From Pedobacter sp. PLR (GTDB taxonomy: Bacteria; Bacteroidota; Bacteroidia; Sphingobacteriales; Sphingobacteriaceae): DNA of 64,000 nucleotides. Of the stretch, positions 53,551 to 63,800 are shown piece after piece. Numbering within the stretch: the stretch's first letter is position 1; each line of letters begins with the position of its first letter. The notes under the pieces were generated by a model. That model saw nothing but the letters and a program-made list of their open reading frames with translations, had not been told where the DNA came from and searched no databases. The DNA is taken from assembly GCF_026239675.1 (NCBI RefSeq), contig NZ_JAPIVQ010000007.1, positions 357,924 through 421,923 on the forward strand, given 5' to 3'. The position numbers and the translations under genes are program-made.

Positions 53551-54998
53551 TACAACCCGACCACTTCCCTCGATCTACTTTCCAGCGTATCGCGGATCAT
53601 TTTCATGGGTAATTCTACCGAGGCCCAGTCTTGTATAAACAGGCTGACCCGAAGGCCATCGATCGGTTCATCCGGTTCAAAAGCAAAATTTTCTTCTTCA
53701 TGAAAAAGCAGGTTTTCCATAAATCTGGCTGCCAGTAGTCCTTTGAGTGGCGTATTAAATTTTATAAAAGCAAAAGTCCCGCAGTCGGGGAGAATCAGGG
53801 TGGCGAACCGCTCCAGGTAGTTCAGGAAAAGTATGTTCAACTTATAAGCCCCTCTTCCACGCCATTGATTGCCACTGATTACCTGAACCCCTAATTTTGA
53901 TTGGGATAAAGCAGCTGGAAAGGCTCTTCCCGGAGACTGGTCGATGAAACCTTTTTTTACCGCTTTACTGAGCTCCGCAATAAAATTTTCCGGACCTGCA
54001 ACCATACCGATCTGATGAAGACTGCGGAATACTTTACTGTAAGGAGAGATGTAAATCACCTGTCCACCTTCCAGAGAAATGGTTACCGGAGGAGTTTTTT
54101 TGCAACGAAATTCATAATCCTCCTCCAATACCAGAATACAAAAACCATATTGCTTAGATAAGCTGACTACCTGGTTCCATCGTGCAGCGTCCATGCTAAG
54201 CGGAATAGGAAAATCAGGTTCAGGCCGTATAAACACGACTTTCACCGCTTTTTCCCTGCAAATTTCTTCCAGTTTTGTTACCGACATTCCCTGTTGATCT
54301 GCTTCGCTGAATGCGAGATTTAAGCGAAGCTGAGCAGCGGTCTCTACCAGATGTAGATCATTTACAGAGGTCATCACCATCAAATCCTCCGGATTGGTGA
54401 TCATTTTTAGCACTTGATAAATCGCCTGTCCATTTGAAATGAGGCAAAACTGTTGCGCATTGTTAACGAGCGCTCTTTTGCGGAGTATTCCCAACGCTCC
54501 ATTCAGAAAACGGATTTCATTGGCATTTGCAGCTGAAAGAGAATTTTCAGCGCCGGGGAGGTTATTTAGAGCTGATAAACCCTGACATCGTACCCGATAG
54601 GTTTTACCCAGAGTCAGGATGTTCATGGATTGATGTTCCTGGTAGGCTGAACGCCCTGCAGGTTTCAGGTGAAAGAAAAACTCAGCAGAACTGGCGACAG
54701 CAATGGCAGGCCTTGTCTGCGGATGAGCATACATATAAGTGCCCACCCTATTTCTGGTGTAAAGAATCTTCTTCCGCGTAATCCAATAGCTGTACGCATT
54801 TGCCACCTGTTCCCGCTGGAGCCCTAAAAATTTAGCAAGAGTTCTGATAGAGGGCATCCTGAAGCGATCCGGGAAATTCCCCCGTTTATATTCCCAATCA
54901 ATTAAACTAATCAACTGCTTTTGACTGGCTTCTCTGTCAGGGCCAAATTTAGATTTCCAATTTACATTCCAACTGTGGCGAAAAGTATTTTTTATCAT
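53550..54998 (-). CDS. MocR-type GntR/aminotransferase-domain regulator
   Basis: A 482-residue protein: an N-terminal GntR winged helix (about residues 25-90, FPDRFRMPSIRTLAKFLGLQ then REQVANAYSYW) joined to a fold-type-I aminotransferase-like domain. A possible PLP-binding Lys is in YISPYSKVFRSLHQIGMVAG (about residues 330-349), aligned with the usual FSKTL of MocR proteins. The aminotransferase part is divergent. It is transcribed toward the DUF6266 operon with a 194-base gap, so it is the obvious candidate regulator; no metabolic target gene is near. Confidence 0.8.
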   Translation of the reverse strand: MIKNTFRHSWNVNWKSKFGPDREASQKQLISLIDWEYKRGNFPDRFRMPSIRTLAKFLGLQREQVANAYSYWITRKKILYTRNRVGTYMYAHPQTRPAIAVASSAEFFFHLKPAGRSAYQEHQSMNILTLGKTYRVRCQGLSALNNLPGAENSLSAANANEIRFLNGALGILRKRALVNNAQQFCLISNGQAIYQVLKMITNPEDLMVMTSVNDLHLVETAAQLRLNLAFSEADQQGMSVTKLEEICREKAVKVVFIRPEPDFPIPLSMDAARWNQVVSLSKQYGFCILVLEEDYEFRCKKTPPVTISLEGGQVIYISPYSKVFRSLHQIGMVAGPENFIAELSKAVKKGFIDQSPGRAFPAALSQSKLGVQVISGNQWRGRGAYKLNILFLNYLERFATLILPDCGTFAFIKFNTPLKGLLAARFMENLLFHEEENFAFEPDEPIDGLRVSLFIQDWASVELPMKMIRDTLESRSREVVGL

Positions 54999-55433
54999 AT
55001 AAATTATTAATTACTACAACTATAAGTTTTGAGCAATACAAATAGCCATCTATAATTATCAAATTCCTAATTAAAAATACTGTCTGTAGAAACATGCAGC
55101 ATCTGTCTGTAAAAAACACCAACTTATTGGACTAAATATTATTTAAACGCAAGAAAAACAACACATTAACACTAATAGGCAATATTTAAATGTTTAAAGG
55201 AAATTAAACTGGTTTTTCTAAATTAAAATACAGAGTTTAGACCAGATCATATTGGTTTAGAATTAAGGGCATTTCCAGGAAGACAAAGGATTTCCCGTTA
55301 ACAGGCTGATTTTCTGGAAATCATCATAAGGACTCATCCGGATTCACAAAAATCATCAAACGAAATATTTAACCCGAAATTATTGTTGTAGTTAAATATT
55401 TGAGTTATATTAGATAGCTAAGTTAGAAAAGGT
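54999..55433. other. 435-bp intergenic region
   Basis: AT-rich region between the MocR-type gene (leftward) and the Rpn relic (rightward). Both promoters should be here but no convincing -7 box, repeat or RNA was seen. Confidence 0.4.
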
Positions 55434-56132
55434 ATGGAGCTCAATGATCCCAGGCAAGGCAATTTGTATGACAAGGTATTTAAGGAAAATATGGATGCCA
55501 ATCTGGACGGTATTGTAGCACAGGTGTTGAGTATGAAAATCACCCGCAGCGAGGAAATTTCTGATGATTTACAACAGACCAAAGAAAGAAAAGCAGATCT
55601 GTTAAAAAAGGTGCAGGATGAAAATGGTCAGGTGTTTATTTTACATATCGAGTATCAGCGGCAAAATGATCAGAATATGGCTTACCGAATGGCGGAATAC
55701 TGTATTATGTTACAAGTTAAACATACCTACGCATATTGATACGAAAAACTTTAAGTTCTCTTATGATGCAAGAGCTATAAGTACCATTGATTACAAGCTA
55801 TTCCTGCATCATGAGGTGGTCGAGATGAAATTACTGACCATACTAGCGGACTTATCCGGAGTAGACCCGAAAGCAGTGTTAACGGAACTGGTCATCGAGA
55901 TTATCAATTAAGAACCCTTGCCCAATTAAGGGATTTGGGACCAACATTAGAAGAAATTATGGACGAAATAAAAGATTTTTTTGTAATGGAAAAAGACCCT
56001 TATTATAGGATTGGAGAAAGAAAAGCCTATTTAAAAACGGCATTTCAATTGAAAAAAATAGGCTTATCGATTCTTTTAATAGCTAAAGCGACTGGTTTGA
56101 CCCAGAAAGAAATCCGTAATCTAAAACAGTAG
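55434..56132 (+). pseudogene. Frameshifted Rpn/PD-(D/E)XK nuclease-transposase relic
   Basis: Three pieces in different frames of one gene for an Rpn-family (recombination-promoting nuclease) protein. Piece 1 (55434 to about 55720) has DKVFKENMDANLDGIVAQVL and the nuclease stretch FILHIEYQRQNDQNMAYRM. Piece 2 (to 55911) has TKNFKFSYDARAISTIDYKL. Piece 3 reads LRTLAQLRDLGPTLEEIM from about 55907 and ends EIRNLKQ. A likely deletion plus frameshift is near 55720 and another shift near 55905. The protein is no longer made in full. The family is often multi-copy and variable in Bacteroidota. Confidence 0.85.
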
Positions 56133-56167
56133 AATAAGCCCGCCCAAAATTCTTTTCATGAACCTTC

Positions 56168-56200
56168 GCGCTTTATTTGACCTATATCCAAATAAAGCGC
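56168..56200. terminator. Bidirectional hairpin between convergent genes
   Basis: Perfect 12-bp stem (GCGCTTTATTTG 56168-56179 with CAAATAAAGCGC 56189-56200), 9-base loop, between the converging Rpn relic and the small outer-membrane protein gene. A shared terminator is the natural reading, though T-runs are weak. Confidence 0.65.
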
Positions 56201-56219
56201 AAAAGCAAGAAATTAATTC

Positions 56220-56921
56220 TTATTTATTGCTTCCTATATGAAAGCTTACTCCTACAAGAATCGGGTTTAACAAAAACTCTGATTTATTCGTTCTTGTTAA
56301 CGAGCGGTAATTGTTTGCGTCTTCCGTTACCCCTTCTTGTCGTTCATAAGAATAGAAGAAATCAAGGCTACTTTCCACAAAAACCGTGAACTGTGGCGTC
56401 GGATGAACCTTAATACCGATTACCGGAGAAAGTATAAATCCATTTTTTGAAGTTTCCATTTTAACAGGAGGTAACTTCACCGCAGAAGCCTGTTCTGCTT
56501 TTAAGGCATTCACATTTTCAGCGACTCCGATAAATCGATTGGAGCGATACCCTACGTCTGCACCTATATAAGGTTGCACTCTTGCGAAGTTCATGTTTTT
56601 CTCAAAACCCACTTTAAAAGTATAATCTGTCACATCGCCCTTCACTATGTCACAATTGTTACAATTGTTATAGAAAGTTTTCGATTGTTTGATGTAACTT
56701 CCACCTAATCGATAATTGATCTGGTTGTCGTTAAACTTTACCATGAGACCAGAAAAGTAGGTATTGATATACCGAACCGGATCTGTTTCATTAAAGAGTT
56801 TCGGCATTTGCATTGATCCATAACCTCTTGAGGTAATGGAATAGTTGTAGTCTGAATTCATCTGAGAGAACGCTGTCCCCCCGGAAAATACCAGCATAAG
56901 AATAAGTAACTGTTTTTTCAT
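56220..56921 (-). CDS. Small outer-membrane beta-barrel-like protein
   Basis: A 233-residue exported protein, signal peptide residues 1-19 (ending AFSQ). The mature part has alternating beta-strands with aromatic residues and ends LVGVSFHIGSNK, resembling 8-strand OmpA/OmpW-like barrels; YNNCNNCDIVKGD (about 83-95) is a two-Cys loop. I do not recognise a family. It stands alone: convergent hairpin after it and a separate terminator from the dehydrogenase gene upstream. The mature protein has no visible enzyme motif. Confidence 0.65.
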   Translation of the reverse strand: MKKQLLILMLVFSGGTAFSQMNSDYNYSITSRGYGSMQMPKLFNETDPVRYINTYFSGLMVKFNDNQINYRLGGSYIKQSKTFYNNCNNCDIVKGDVTDYTFKVGFEKNMNFARVQPYIGADVGYRSNRFIGVAENVNALKAEQASAVKLPPVKMETSKNGFILSPVIGIKVHPTPQFTVFVESSLDFFYSYERQEGVTEDANNYRSLTRTNKSEFLLNPILVGVSFHIGSNK

Positions 56922-57065
56922 TAATTTTCCCCCACGGATTTTAATTGAGCCCTAAAAATACGGCAATAATTGACATAAGCAACACTTAAAAACTTGACTT
57001 TGACATCATTGAAACCGGAGAAGAATTTTTTAATTAATAGTATCATATCTGACTAACTATTGAAT

Positions 57066-57096
57066 TAAAAAGGACATTTTTCATTTGAAAAAGTCC
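57066..57096 (-). terminator. Terminator after the nucleotide-sugar dehydrogenase gene
   Basis: Stem GGAC-TTTTTC with GAAAAA-GTCC (57072-57096, one bulged base, ATTT loop), then five Ts on the minus strand (57071-57066). It lies 90 bases after the stop at 57186. Confidence 0.6.
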
Positions 57097-57185
57097 GCCG
57101 ATGGCAGTATAGAACGTTAATATCATCATTTTGAACATGATAACCAAAAACGTGCCACAATATTATTCTAGAGATTTTGTTTGTA

Positions 57186-58508
57186 CTAAAGTCTGGCGTC
57201 TGTGAATTTACGGTCAATAAAGGATTTCGTATCAAAAATAATAGCGCCGTCACGCTGGTATTTTCCATAATCGATGGTTAAAAATTCCTGGTGGGAAACA
57301 GCCACAATAATTGCCTTATAGTTTTTATCTATAAGCACATTATCGGGTAAAAAACCATATTCCTGTTGCACCAGCTCAGGATCTGCCCATGGATCATAGA
57401 CGCTGACTTCCATTCCAAATTGTTGCAATTCATGATAAATATCGATCACTCTGGTATTTCTGATGTCCGGACAATTCTCCTTAAATGCGAAACCCAGGAT
57501 CAGCACCTTCTCCCCTTTCACGGGATAGCCTTTCGCGATCATCAGTTTGACTACTTTATTGGCCACAAACATACCCATGTTGTCGTTTACTCTTCTTCCA
57601 GAAAGGATCACTTGCGGATGATAGCCTAAAGATTCGGCTTTATGGGCCAGATAATAGGGATCTACACCGATACAATGCCCACCAACCAATCCCGGTTTAT
57701 ACTTCAGGAAGTTCCATTTTGTACCCGCAGCTTCGATCACATCCGTGGTATCGATGCCAATGCGATCGAAAATCAGGGCCAGTTCATTGACAAAAGAGAT
57801 ATTGACATCCCTTTGTGCGTTTTCTATGGCTTTTGAGGCTTCGGCGACTTTGATACTAGGTGCTTTATGTGTGCCGGCAGTGATGATCTGTCCGTATAAC
57901 TGGTCTATTTGTTCAGCAATTTCCGGTGTAGAACCGGAAGTCACCTTTTTTATCTTTGTTAAGGTATTGATGCGGTCGCCGGGATTGATCCTTTCCGGAG
58001 AATAGCCACAGAAGAAATCTTCGTTGAATTTCAAGCCGGAATATTGCTCCAGCACAGGTACGCAATCTTCTTCCGTACATCCTGGATAAACGGTAGACTC
58101 GTAAATCACGATGTCGCCCTTTTTTAAAACCCGGCCAATCATGGCGGAAGCTTTTAGTAAGGGTTGTAAATCTGGTGCTTTAAAGCGGTTAATGGGTGTA
58201 GGAACAGTTACAATATAAATCTGGCAGGATTCCAGGTCTGCGGTCGTACAAGAAAAAGCCAATCCGGTATTTTGTATTTCCATATTGGACTGCATTGCAG
58301 TATTTACTGCCGCCGACTGCAATACTTGTTGCAACTCTTCCAGGTCTGCCTCTCTGGTCCGGTCTTCCCCATTGGAAAGTTCCTGGATTCTGAGTTCATC
58401 GATATCAAATCCGAGTACTTTATACTTTTTCGCGAATTCGATGGCAAGCGGCAACCCCACATAACCCAAACCTATAATTGCAATTTTATACGCTTTATCC
58501 ATTTTCAT
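57186..58508 (-). CDS. UDP-N-acetylhexosamine 6-dehydrogenase (TviB/WbpA-like)
   Basis: A 440-residue NAD-dependent nucleotide-sugar dehydrogenase that oxidises C6 of a UDP-HexNAc (GlcNAc/GalNAc/ManNAc) to the uronic acid. NAD site IAIIGLGYVGLPLAIEFA (about 9-26), IYESTVYPG, the catalytic Cys in PGLVGGHCIGVDPYYLAH (about 273-290) and the C-terminal domain VLILGFAFKENCPDIRNTRV. Divergent from the LCP gene; separate from the main polysaccharide operon by about 9 kb. Which HexNAc is used cannot be told. It suggests a second polymer or a shared uronic-acid precursor. Confidence 0.9.
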   Translation of the reverse strand: MKMDKAYKIAIIGLGYVGLPLAIEFAKKYKVLGFDIDELRIQELSNGEDRTREADLEELQQVLQSAAVNTAMQSNMEIQNTGLAFSCTTADLESCQIYIVTVPTPINRFKAPDLQPLLKASAMIGRVLKKGDIVIYESTVYPGCTEEDCVPVLEQYSGLKFNEDFFCGYSPERINPGDRINTLTKIKKVTSGSTPEIAEQIDQLYGQIITAGTHKAPSIKVAEASKAIENAQRDVNISFVNELALIFDRIGIDTTDVIEAAGTKWNFLKYKPGLVGGHCIGVDPYYLAHKAESLGYHPQVILSGRRVNDNMGMFVANKVVKLMIAKGYPVKGEKVLILGFAFKENCPDIRNTRVIDIYHELQQFGMEVSVYDPWADPELVQQEYGFLPDNVLIDKNYKAIIVAVSHQEFLTIDYGKYQRDGAIIFDTKSFIDRKFTDARL

Positions 58509-58695
58509 TTTTCTTTTCCTTTAGCACCGGGAGATCTCTATATCATCTGATCAAAACTCCCAAACCGTTTTAAGAAATTTCCGGATCATTTGATCCTAAT
58601 TTCCAGAACGTTTTAAAGGTAGAAAGAATTTTAATTGTTCAGAGGTACGGTTATTGAAATACTTGATACAGATTTTCACATGATCTCCCGGAAAA
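58509..58695. promoter_or_regulatory. Divergent promoter region with mirrored GATCTCCCGG motif
   Basis: The 187-bp gap holds CCGGGAGATC at 58528-58537 and its reverse complement GATCTCCCGG at 58682-58691, so each divergent gene has the same 10-mer just before its start (20 and 4 bases). Between them lie two related direct copies around TGATC...CGTTTTAA spaced 43 bp (58548, 58591) and the palindrome GGATCATTTGATCC (58583-58596). This could be a shared operator/leader motif. Confidence 0.5.
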
Positions 58696-59688
58696 ATGAA
58701 AACAATCATCTTATCAATCTTAGGTCTGAGCTTCGGATTATTCCAGCTGAAAGCACAAGACAGCACAGCTCATAAAGTAGATTTTATGGTTCCCCCTGCA
58801 GCAAAAAAGGTGGTCCATTTGAACCGCTCTGATGCAGCGCTGGGAATTTCCGCAAGCACCATCGCCAAACAAAAAACCAGACAAAACCCACCGGTAAATA
58901 TTGCCTTGTTTGCAGTAGACAGGCGCACAGAAGGGGAGGCCGGAAACTCAGATGTGGTGATGGTGATTTCTATTGATCAGCTCAGCGGAAAAATAAAAAT
59001 GTCTTCCATGATGAGGGATACGTATGTGAATATCGAGGGTTCAGGCATGAATAAGCTCAATGCAGCCTTCGCCATTGGCGGCCCGCAGCTTGCCATAAAA
59101 ACCATCAATCAGAACTTCGGTCTGGACATCAGAGACTATATCAACGTTGATTTTTATGGCGCAGCAAAGATTGTTGATGCTTTGGGAGGCGTACAGATTC
59201 CGGTAAAAACCGAAGAGCTTCCATACCTCAATACTTACCTTCAGGAGCTGTCAATTTACGACAAGCTTCCGGTAGTCCCAATCACACAGGCAGGTTTGCA
59301 AAAGCTTAGCGGAAAACAGGCCGTTGCCTATACCCGGATCAGGGCTGTAGGCCATGGAGATGCTCAAAGAACTGAGCGTCAACGCCTGGTACTTATCGCT
59401 ATTTTTGATCAGTTGAAAATGAAGGGTAAGGAAATATTTCCCGTTTTTGCCACAGAAGTCCTCCCTAATCTGGAAACCAGCATGAACAATATGACCCTTT
59501 TCAGTTTTGCCGGAAGTATTTTAAATTCGAAAAACAAGACGATTGAACAGGCCAGATTTCCACTGGATAAGGAGAGTATTGGAAAAAGAATTGACAACAT
59601 CTGGTACCTGACCACCGACTTAAAAACAACCAGTAATTCCTTACATCAATTCATCTATGGTACAAGTCCGGCAAAAACCAAACGCTAG
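58696..59688 (+). CDS. LytR-CpsA-Psr (LCP) family protein
   Basis: A 330-residue exported protein, signal peptide residues 1-20 (ending LKAQ). The LCP domain (about 65-280) shows DRRTEGEAGNSDVVMVI, MRDTYVNIEG, MNKLNAAFAIGG and the Arg-rich YTRIRAVGHGDAQRTERQR, where the Asp and Arg residues bind the pyrophosphate lipid head. In Gram-positives LCP enzymes attach polymers to the cell wall; in Bacteroidota their role is poorly known, perhaps ligating glycans. It is divergent from the nucleotide-sugar dehydrogenase gene, suggesting joint use in surface-glycan assembly. Confidence 0.9.
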   Translation: MKTIILSILGLSFGLFQLKAQDSTAHKVDFMVPPAAKKVVHLNRSDAALGISASTIAKQKTRQNPPVNIALFAVDRRTEGEAGNSDVVMVISIDQLSGKIKMSSMMRDTYVNIEGSGMNKLNAAFAIGGPQLAIKTINQNFGLDIRDYINVDFYGAAKIVDALGGVQIPVKTEELPYLNTYLQELSIYDKLPVVPITQAGLQKLSGKQAVAYTRIRAVGHGDAQRTERQRLVLIAIFDQLKMKGKEIFPVFATEVLPNLETSMNNMTLFSFAGSILNSKNKTIEQARFPLDKESIGKRIDNIWYLTTDLKTTSNSLHQFIYGTSPAKTKR

Positions 59689-60195
59689 TGGTATAAAACA
59701 AAGCAAAACGAGATTAGCTTTCGACTAAAAACACGCTGTTTTTCAGTCATTTACACCTTAGCAAACAGGATTCTCATCTTCACAACCGATCTTCCCAAAG
59801 GGTCGAAATATACTGGTATGATCAAAATTTAATAAATTTTATAAATTAAATAATCTAACAACCAAGGGTTGTAGCGTTTAACCAAAAAACCATACCCTAT
59901 AGTATAAGTTTTCAGTTTTACACTCATCCTGCTTTTTTTTACATATTTTTACTATAAGTAACTGATAATTAACGCCTCAACCTAATTGTCTCATGGAGAT
60001 TTACCTTTTTATTAAAGGAAAATTACTAAAAGATCAAATTTTCAAATTTGTGTTTCTGGTAATTAAGACGTCCCTCAATTCCCGTATAAAATATCTTGAT
60101 TGTGCCTTCACGGCTTCCAATTCCTATGGACTAAAACCAGGGATTTCCTTTCGCTACTCAAATCAACCGATCAATTATATTAAACCAAATTTTTT
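59689..60195. other. 507-bp gene-free region with a terminator-like hairpin
   Basis: A hairpin at 59723-59748 (GACTAAAAACA with TGTTTTTCAGTC, one bulged base, CGC loop) follows the LCP stop and probably ends its transcript. The rest is AT-rich. A short open frame at 59993-60211 overlaps the next gene and has no support. The tail-collar promoter should be here, but no clear box was seen. Confidence 0.5.
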
Positions 60196-60759
60196 ATGGA
60201 AGACTACTTAGGAACCATCCGGGCATTCGCCGGGAATTTTACACCGAGGGGCTTTGCTCCCTGCAATGGACAACTCCTGCCAATTGGAGACAATCAGGCA
60301 CTATTTGCGCTTTTAGGAACCATTTATGGGGGAAACGGACAGGATACTTTTGCCCTACCTGACCTTAGGGGACGGTCTATGGTTGGAATTGGCCAGGGCC
60401 CGGGTTTGTCAAACTATGACCTTGGTCAGCGGTCGGGAACAGAAACCACCACCATTTTAATCACAAATATGCCAAGTCACAATCATGCCGCTGTTTCTAC
60501 AGCCGTTTTAAATGTGAGTGATCAGAAAGGGAATATCACTGTTCCAGCGGCAGGAAATGCGATTGCTGCAATGGTAGATACCAACACAGATGCTGTATCT
60601 GGCTACACCGCTCAGGCTCCAAAAATCCCAATGGCAGGGGCTTCAGTAACCACTAACACGGCACCTGTTGGTGGAGGCCTACCTATACCTATATTACAAC
60701 CTACGCTTGCTATAACCTATTGTATTTGCATCTCGGGCATGTTCCCCAGCAGGAACTAA
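60196..60759 (+). CDS. Phage tail-collar domain protein (MdpB-like)
   Basis: A 187-residue protein of the tail-collar/microcystin-dependent protein family: an N-terminal DYLGTIRAFAGNFTPRGFAP, then CNGQLLPIGDNQALFALLG, TFALPDLRGRSMVGIGQGPG (the collar motif) and MPSHNHAA. The C-terminus ends YCICISGMFPSRN, with the usual terminal I-x-x-x-G-x-F-P-S-R pattern. Such genes are often not phage genes but stand in chromosomes near large repeat proteins, as here (47 bases before the Ig-like protein gene). Function in the host is not established. Confidence 0.88.
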   Translation: MEDYLGTIRAFAGNFTPRGFAPCNGQLLPIGDNQALFALLGTIYGGNGQDTFALPDLRGRSMVGIGQGPGLSNYDLGQRSGTETTTILITNMPSHNHAAVSTAVLNVSDQKGNITVPAAGNAIAAMVDTNTDAVSGYTAQAPKIPMAGASVTTNTAPVGGGLPIPILQPTLAITYCICISGMFPSRN

Positions 60760-60806
60760 CCTTAGTTTTTGAACTAATGCATCCATATCAATTAACGCTC
60801 TCCAAA

Positions 60807-63800
60807 TGAAAAATATATTAAAAAACACAACAGCAGTTCTTCTACTTACTTTATTTTGCCTTTTCGCAAAATCAAGTACTGCACAAACCACACTGGTTCC
60901 CGGTGATTTAGCGATTATCGGTATCAATAATAAAGGAACAACCGCCAACCTCGCTGTTGTGGCCTTAAGAAATATCGAAGCCAGTACCGTCATTAAATTT
61001 ACCGATAAAGGATGGCTGGGCGCTACTAAAGCACTATCACTATCAGCTGCCGATGGAACGATTACCCTCACCACAGGTACAATTACTGCTGGAACAGCTT
61101 TCACCTTTACCATTCTTGGTGGCCCGACTCCATCAGTTACGGTGTCGCCAAATGTGGGATCAATCAGTATGGATGGCGGATGGAGCGCTCCCAACATAGC
61201 CGGTAATGCAGGTGATTCCTGGCTAATTTATACCGGGACCGAAGCCGCCCCTGATTTTATTTATGGCCTGGCCAACTGGGCTACCGTAAATCCATTAGGT
61301 GCTGCGCCAGACCAATATGGATGGGTAAGCTCAGGCACGACCTCAAACTCAACAGTCTCTTACCTTCCTGATGCTTTGAAAACAGGAGATTTTCATAACA
61401 ATTTAGCGGGCGCCAACTTCTTGATTTATAATTCCTATTCAAATTTAAGCTCTTTTACCGGCACAAAAGCTTCTATTCTCACCGCTATTAAAAATCGAAC
61501 CAACTGGACGCAATCGGGTTCTACCTTCTTAGATTTAAACCCGGGTACAGGGAATGCCTTTCCAGCTACCCAACCTACTTTCAAAATTGGTAGTGTACCT
61601 GTCGCTGTAACCTCAAACCCTTCCACAGGAACCAGAACCATTGGCGCATCGATTGCGATAACCGTTAATTTCAGCGACAATGTAACCGTAACCGGAAGCC
61701 CCCGAATCAAACTCAATTCAGGCGTCAATGCCTATGCTAATTATACCTCAGGAACCAGCAGTAAAGACCTCATTTTCTCCTATACAGTAGCCGCAGGAGA
61801 AAGCAGTGCCGATCTTGATTATAGCAGTAGTGCTACACTTGAACTCAATGGAGGAAGCCTTAAAGATCCACAAAATGAAGATGCGACACTTACGCTACCC
61901 GCTCCGGGAAGCGGCTCATCTTTGGGCGGCAGCAGCAGTATTGTGATTGATGCCATTGCTCCTGCTGTTACTTCTGTAACCGCGGTTACGGCAAATGGCA
62001 GTTATCGCGCCGGACAAAGCATCGATATAAACGTAAATTTTTCTGAAGCGGCAACCGTTACCGGCACACCAACACTCAGCCTGAACAACTCAGGAATCGC
62101 CTCCTATGTATCCGGAGCTGGAACTTCCAGCTTAACATTCCGCTATTTAATCGCAGCAAATCAGAATACCACCGACCTTGATTATGCTACAGTAAGCTCA
62201 CTTTCCTTAACATCAGCAACCATAAAAGATGCTGCAGGAAATAATGCAACGCTAACGCTCCCTACTCCCGGAGCAGCCGGATCATTAGGAGCCAATGCCA
62301 ACCTGATCATAGACAATATTGCTCCAACTGTTGCCAGCGTAAGCGGCATGAGCTCGCTCTATAACTTAGGAACAACCGTACCCATCACCCTGAATTTTTC
62401 AGAAACCATCAATGTAACCGGAACCCCGCAACTGGCCTTAAATGTAAGTCCTGCCGGATTCGCATCTTATGCTAGCGGAAGCGGAACAGCGACATTGACT
62501 TTCAATTATATTGTAGCTGCCGATCAAAGCAGCGATGATCTCGATTACATCAGTACAACCTCACTTTCCTTAAATGGCGGAACACTAAAAGATCTTGCCG
62601 GAAATAACCTGACACTCACACTCCCGGCACCAGGTGCGCCAGGTTCTTTGGGAGCGCTTTCCAATATTTTGATCAACGGTATTCAGCCAACAATACTTAG
62701 TATTGTTAGAAAAAACGGCGCCGCTTCATTAACCAATGCCACTACTGTTGATTTCACCGTTACCTTTTCTGAACCCGTATCTGGAGTCGGTACAAGTGAT
62801 TTTAGTTTGAAAGCAGGCTTCCCTTCTGGAAGCTCAATTAACTCATCTACACCATCCGGCTCAACAGCATATACCATTAATGTAACTACAGGAACTGGAA
62901 ATGGTACGGTAGGTATTGATTTAAATAGTTCCGGAACAGGTATTATCAGCGTGGCGTCCGCAAATGCCATCTCAGGTGGATATACTGCTGGCGAAACTTA
63001 TACTATTGATAAAACGGTACCAACCCTTACAGCCATCACGATTCAGTCCAACAGCGCTGCAGGTACAGGTCTCGCAAAAGCTGGCGATATCATTACCCTC
63101 AGCTTCACAACCTCTGAAACGATCAATACGCCTGTAGTGAGTATCAATGGGAACACCGCTTCAGTTGTCAATAACACAGGGAATAACTGGGTAGCGACTT
63201 ATACTACGAAGGCAACAGACAACAATGGATTAGTTCCTTTCAGTTTCACTTATTCGGATCTTGCCGGAAATGCAGGTACGCCAAGAGGTACAACAACCGA
63301 TTTTACTAATGTATTTTTTGATAAAACGGCACCAACTTTACCCTTCGTATCTATTGTAGCTAATAATGCTTCCTATCCTGCTTATGCAAAGGCCGGTGCT
63401 TTAGTTACCTTATCTTTCAGAGCTTCTGAAAGCATCACGACCCCAATAGTAACTATTGGAGGCGCAACGGTTACGGCATCTCCTGCGGGAGGATTTAACT
63501 GGGTAGCGCTCTATGTCCTACCTTCGGGTCTGGCAGAAGGCGTAGTTCCTTTTACCATCAACTATACAGATACTTATGGTAATCCCGGAGCGCAACAAAC
63601 TACAGTCAGCACCGGCTCCATGGTGACCTTAGATAAAACTACACCTACACTAAGTAATGTGAGTATCAGCAGTAATAACCAAAATCCTGCTTTAGCGAAA
63701 CCCGGAGATCAGGTGACAGTTACTTTTACTGCTTCCGAAGGTCTGGGTACACCAACCGTATCCATTGATGCAATGCCAGCAACGGTGCTATCACTTGCAG

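Noticed and set aside
53443..53703. Plus-strand open frame of 86 codons
   Set aside because: It overlaps the end of the MocR-type gene on the other strand, has low-complexity content and no recognisable features.
49615..54998. Prophage remnant
   Set aside because: Amidase and holin-like shapes are present, but there is no capsid, portal, terminase, tail or integrase gene, and the operon has its own regulator and terminator.
59993..60211. Plus-strand open frame of 72 codons
   Set aside because: Overlaps the tail-collar start, is AT-driven and has no domain or neighbour support.
60196..60759. Tail-collar gene as proof of a prophage
   Set aside because: This domain is common in stand-alone chromosomal genes, and no other phage gene lies near.
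60694..62970. Minus-strand open frames opposite the Ig-like repeat gene
   Set aside because: Antisense frames kept open by the biased codon use of repeat DNA; the plus frame has signal peptide and clear domains.
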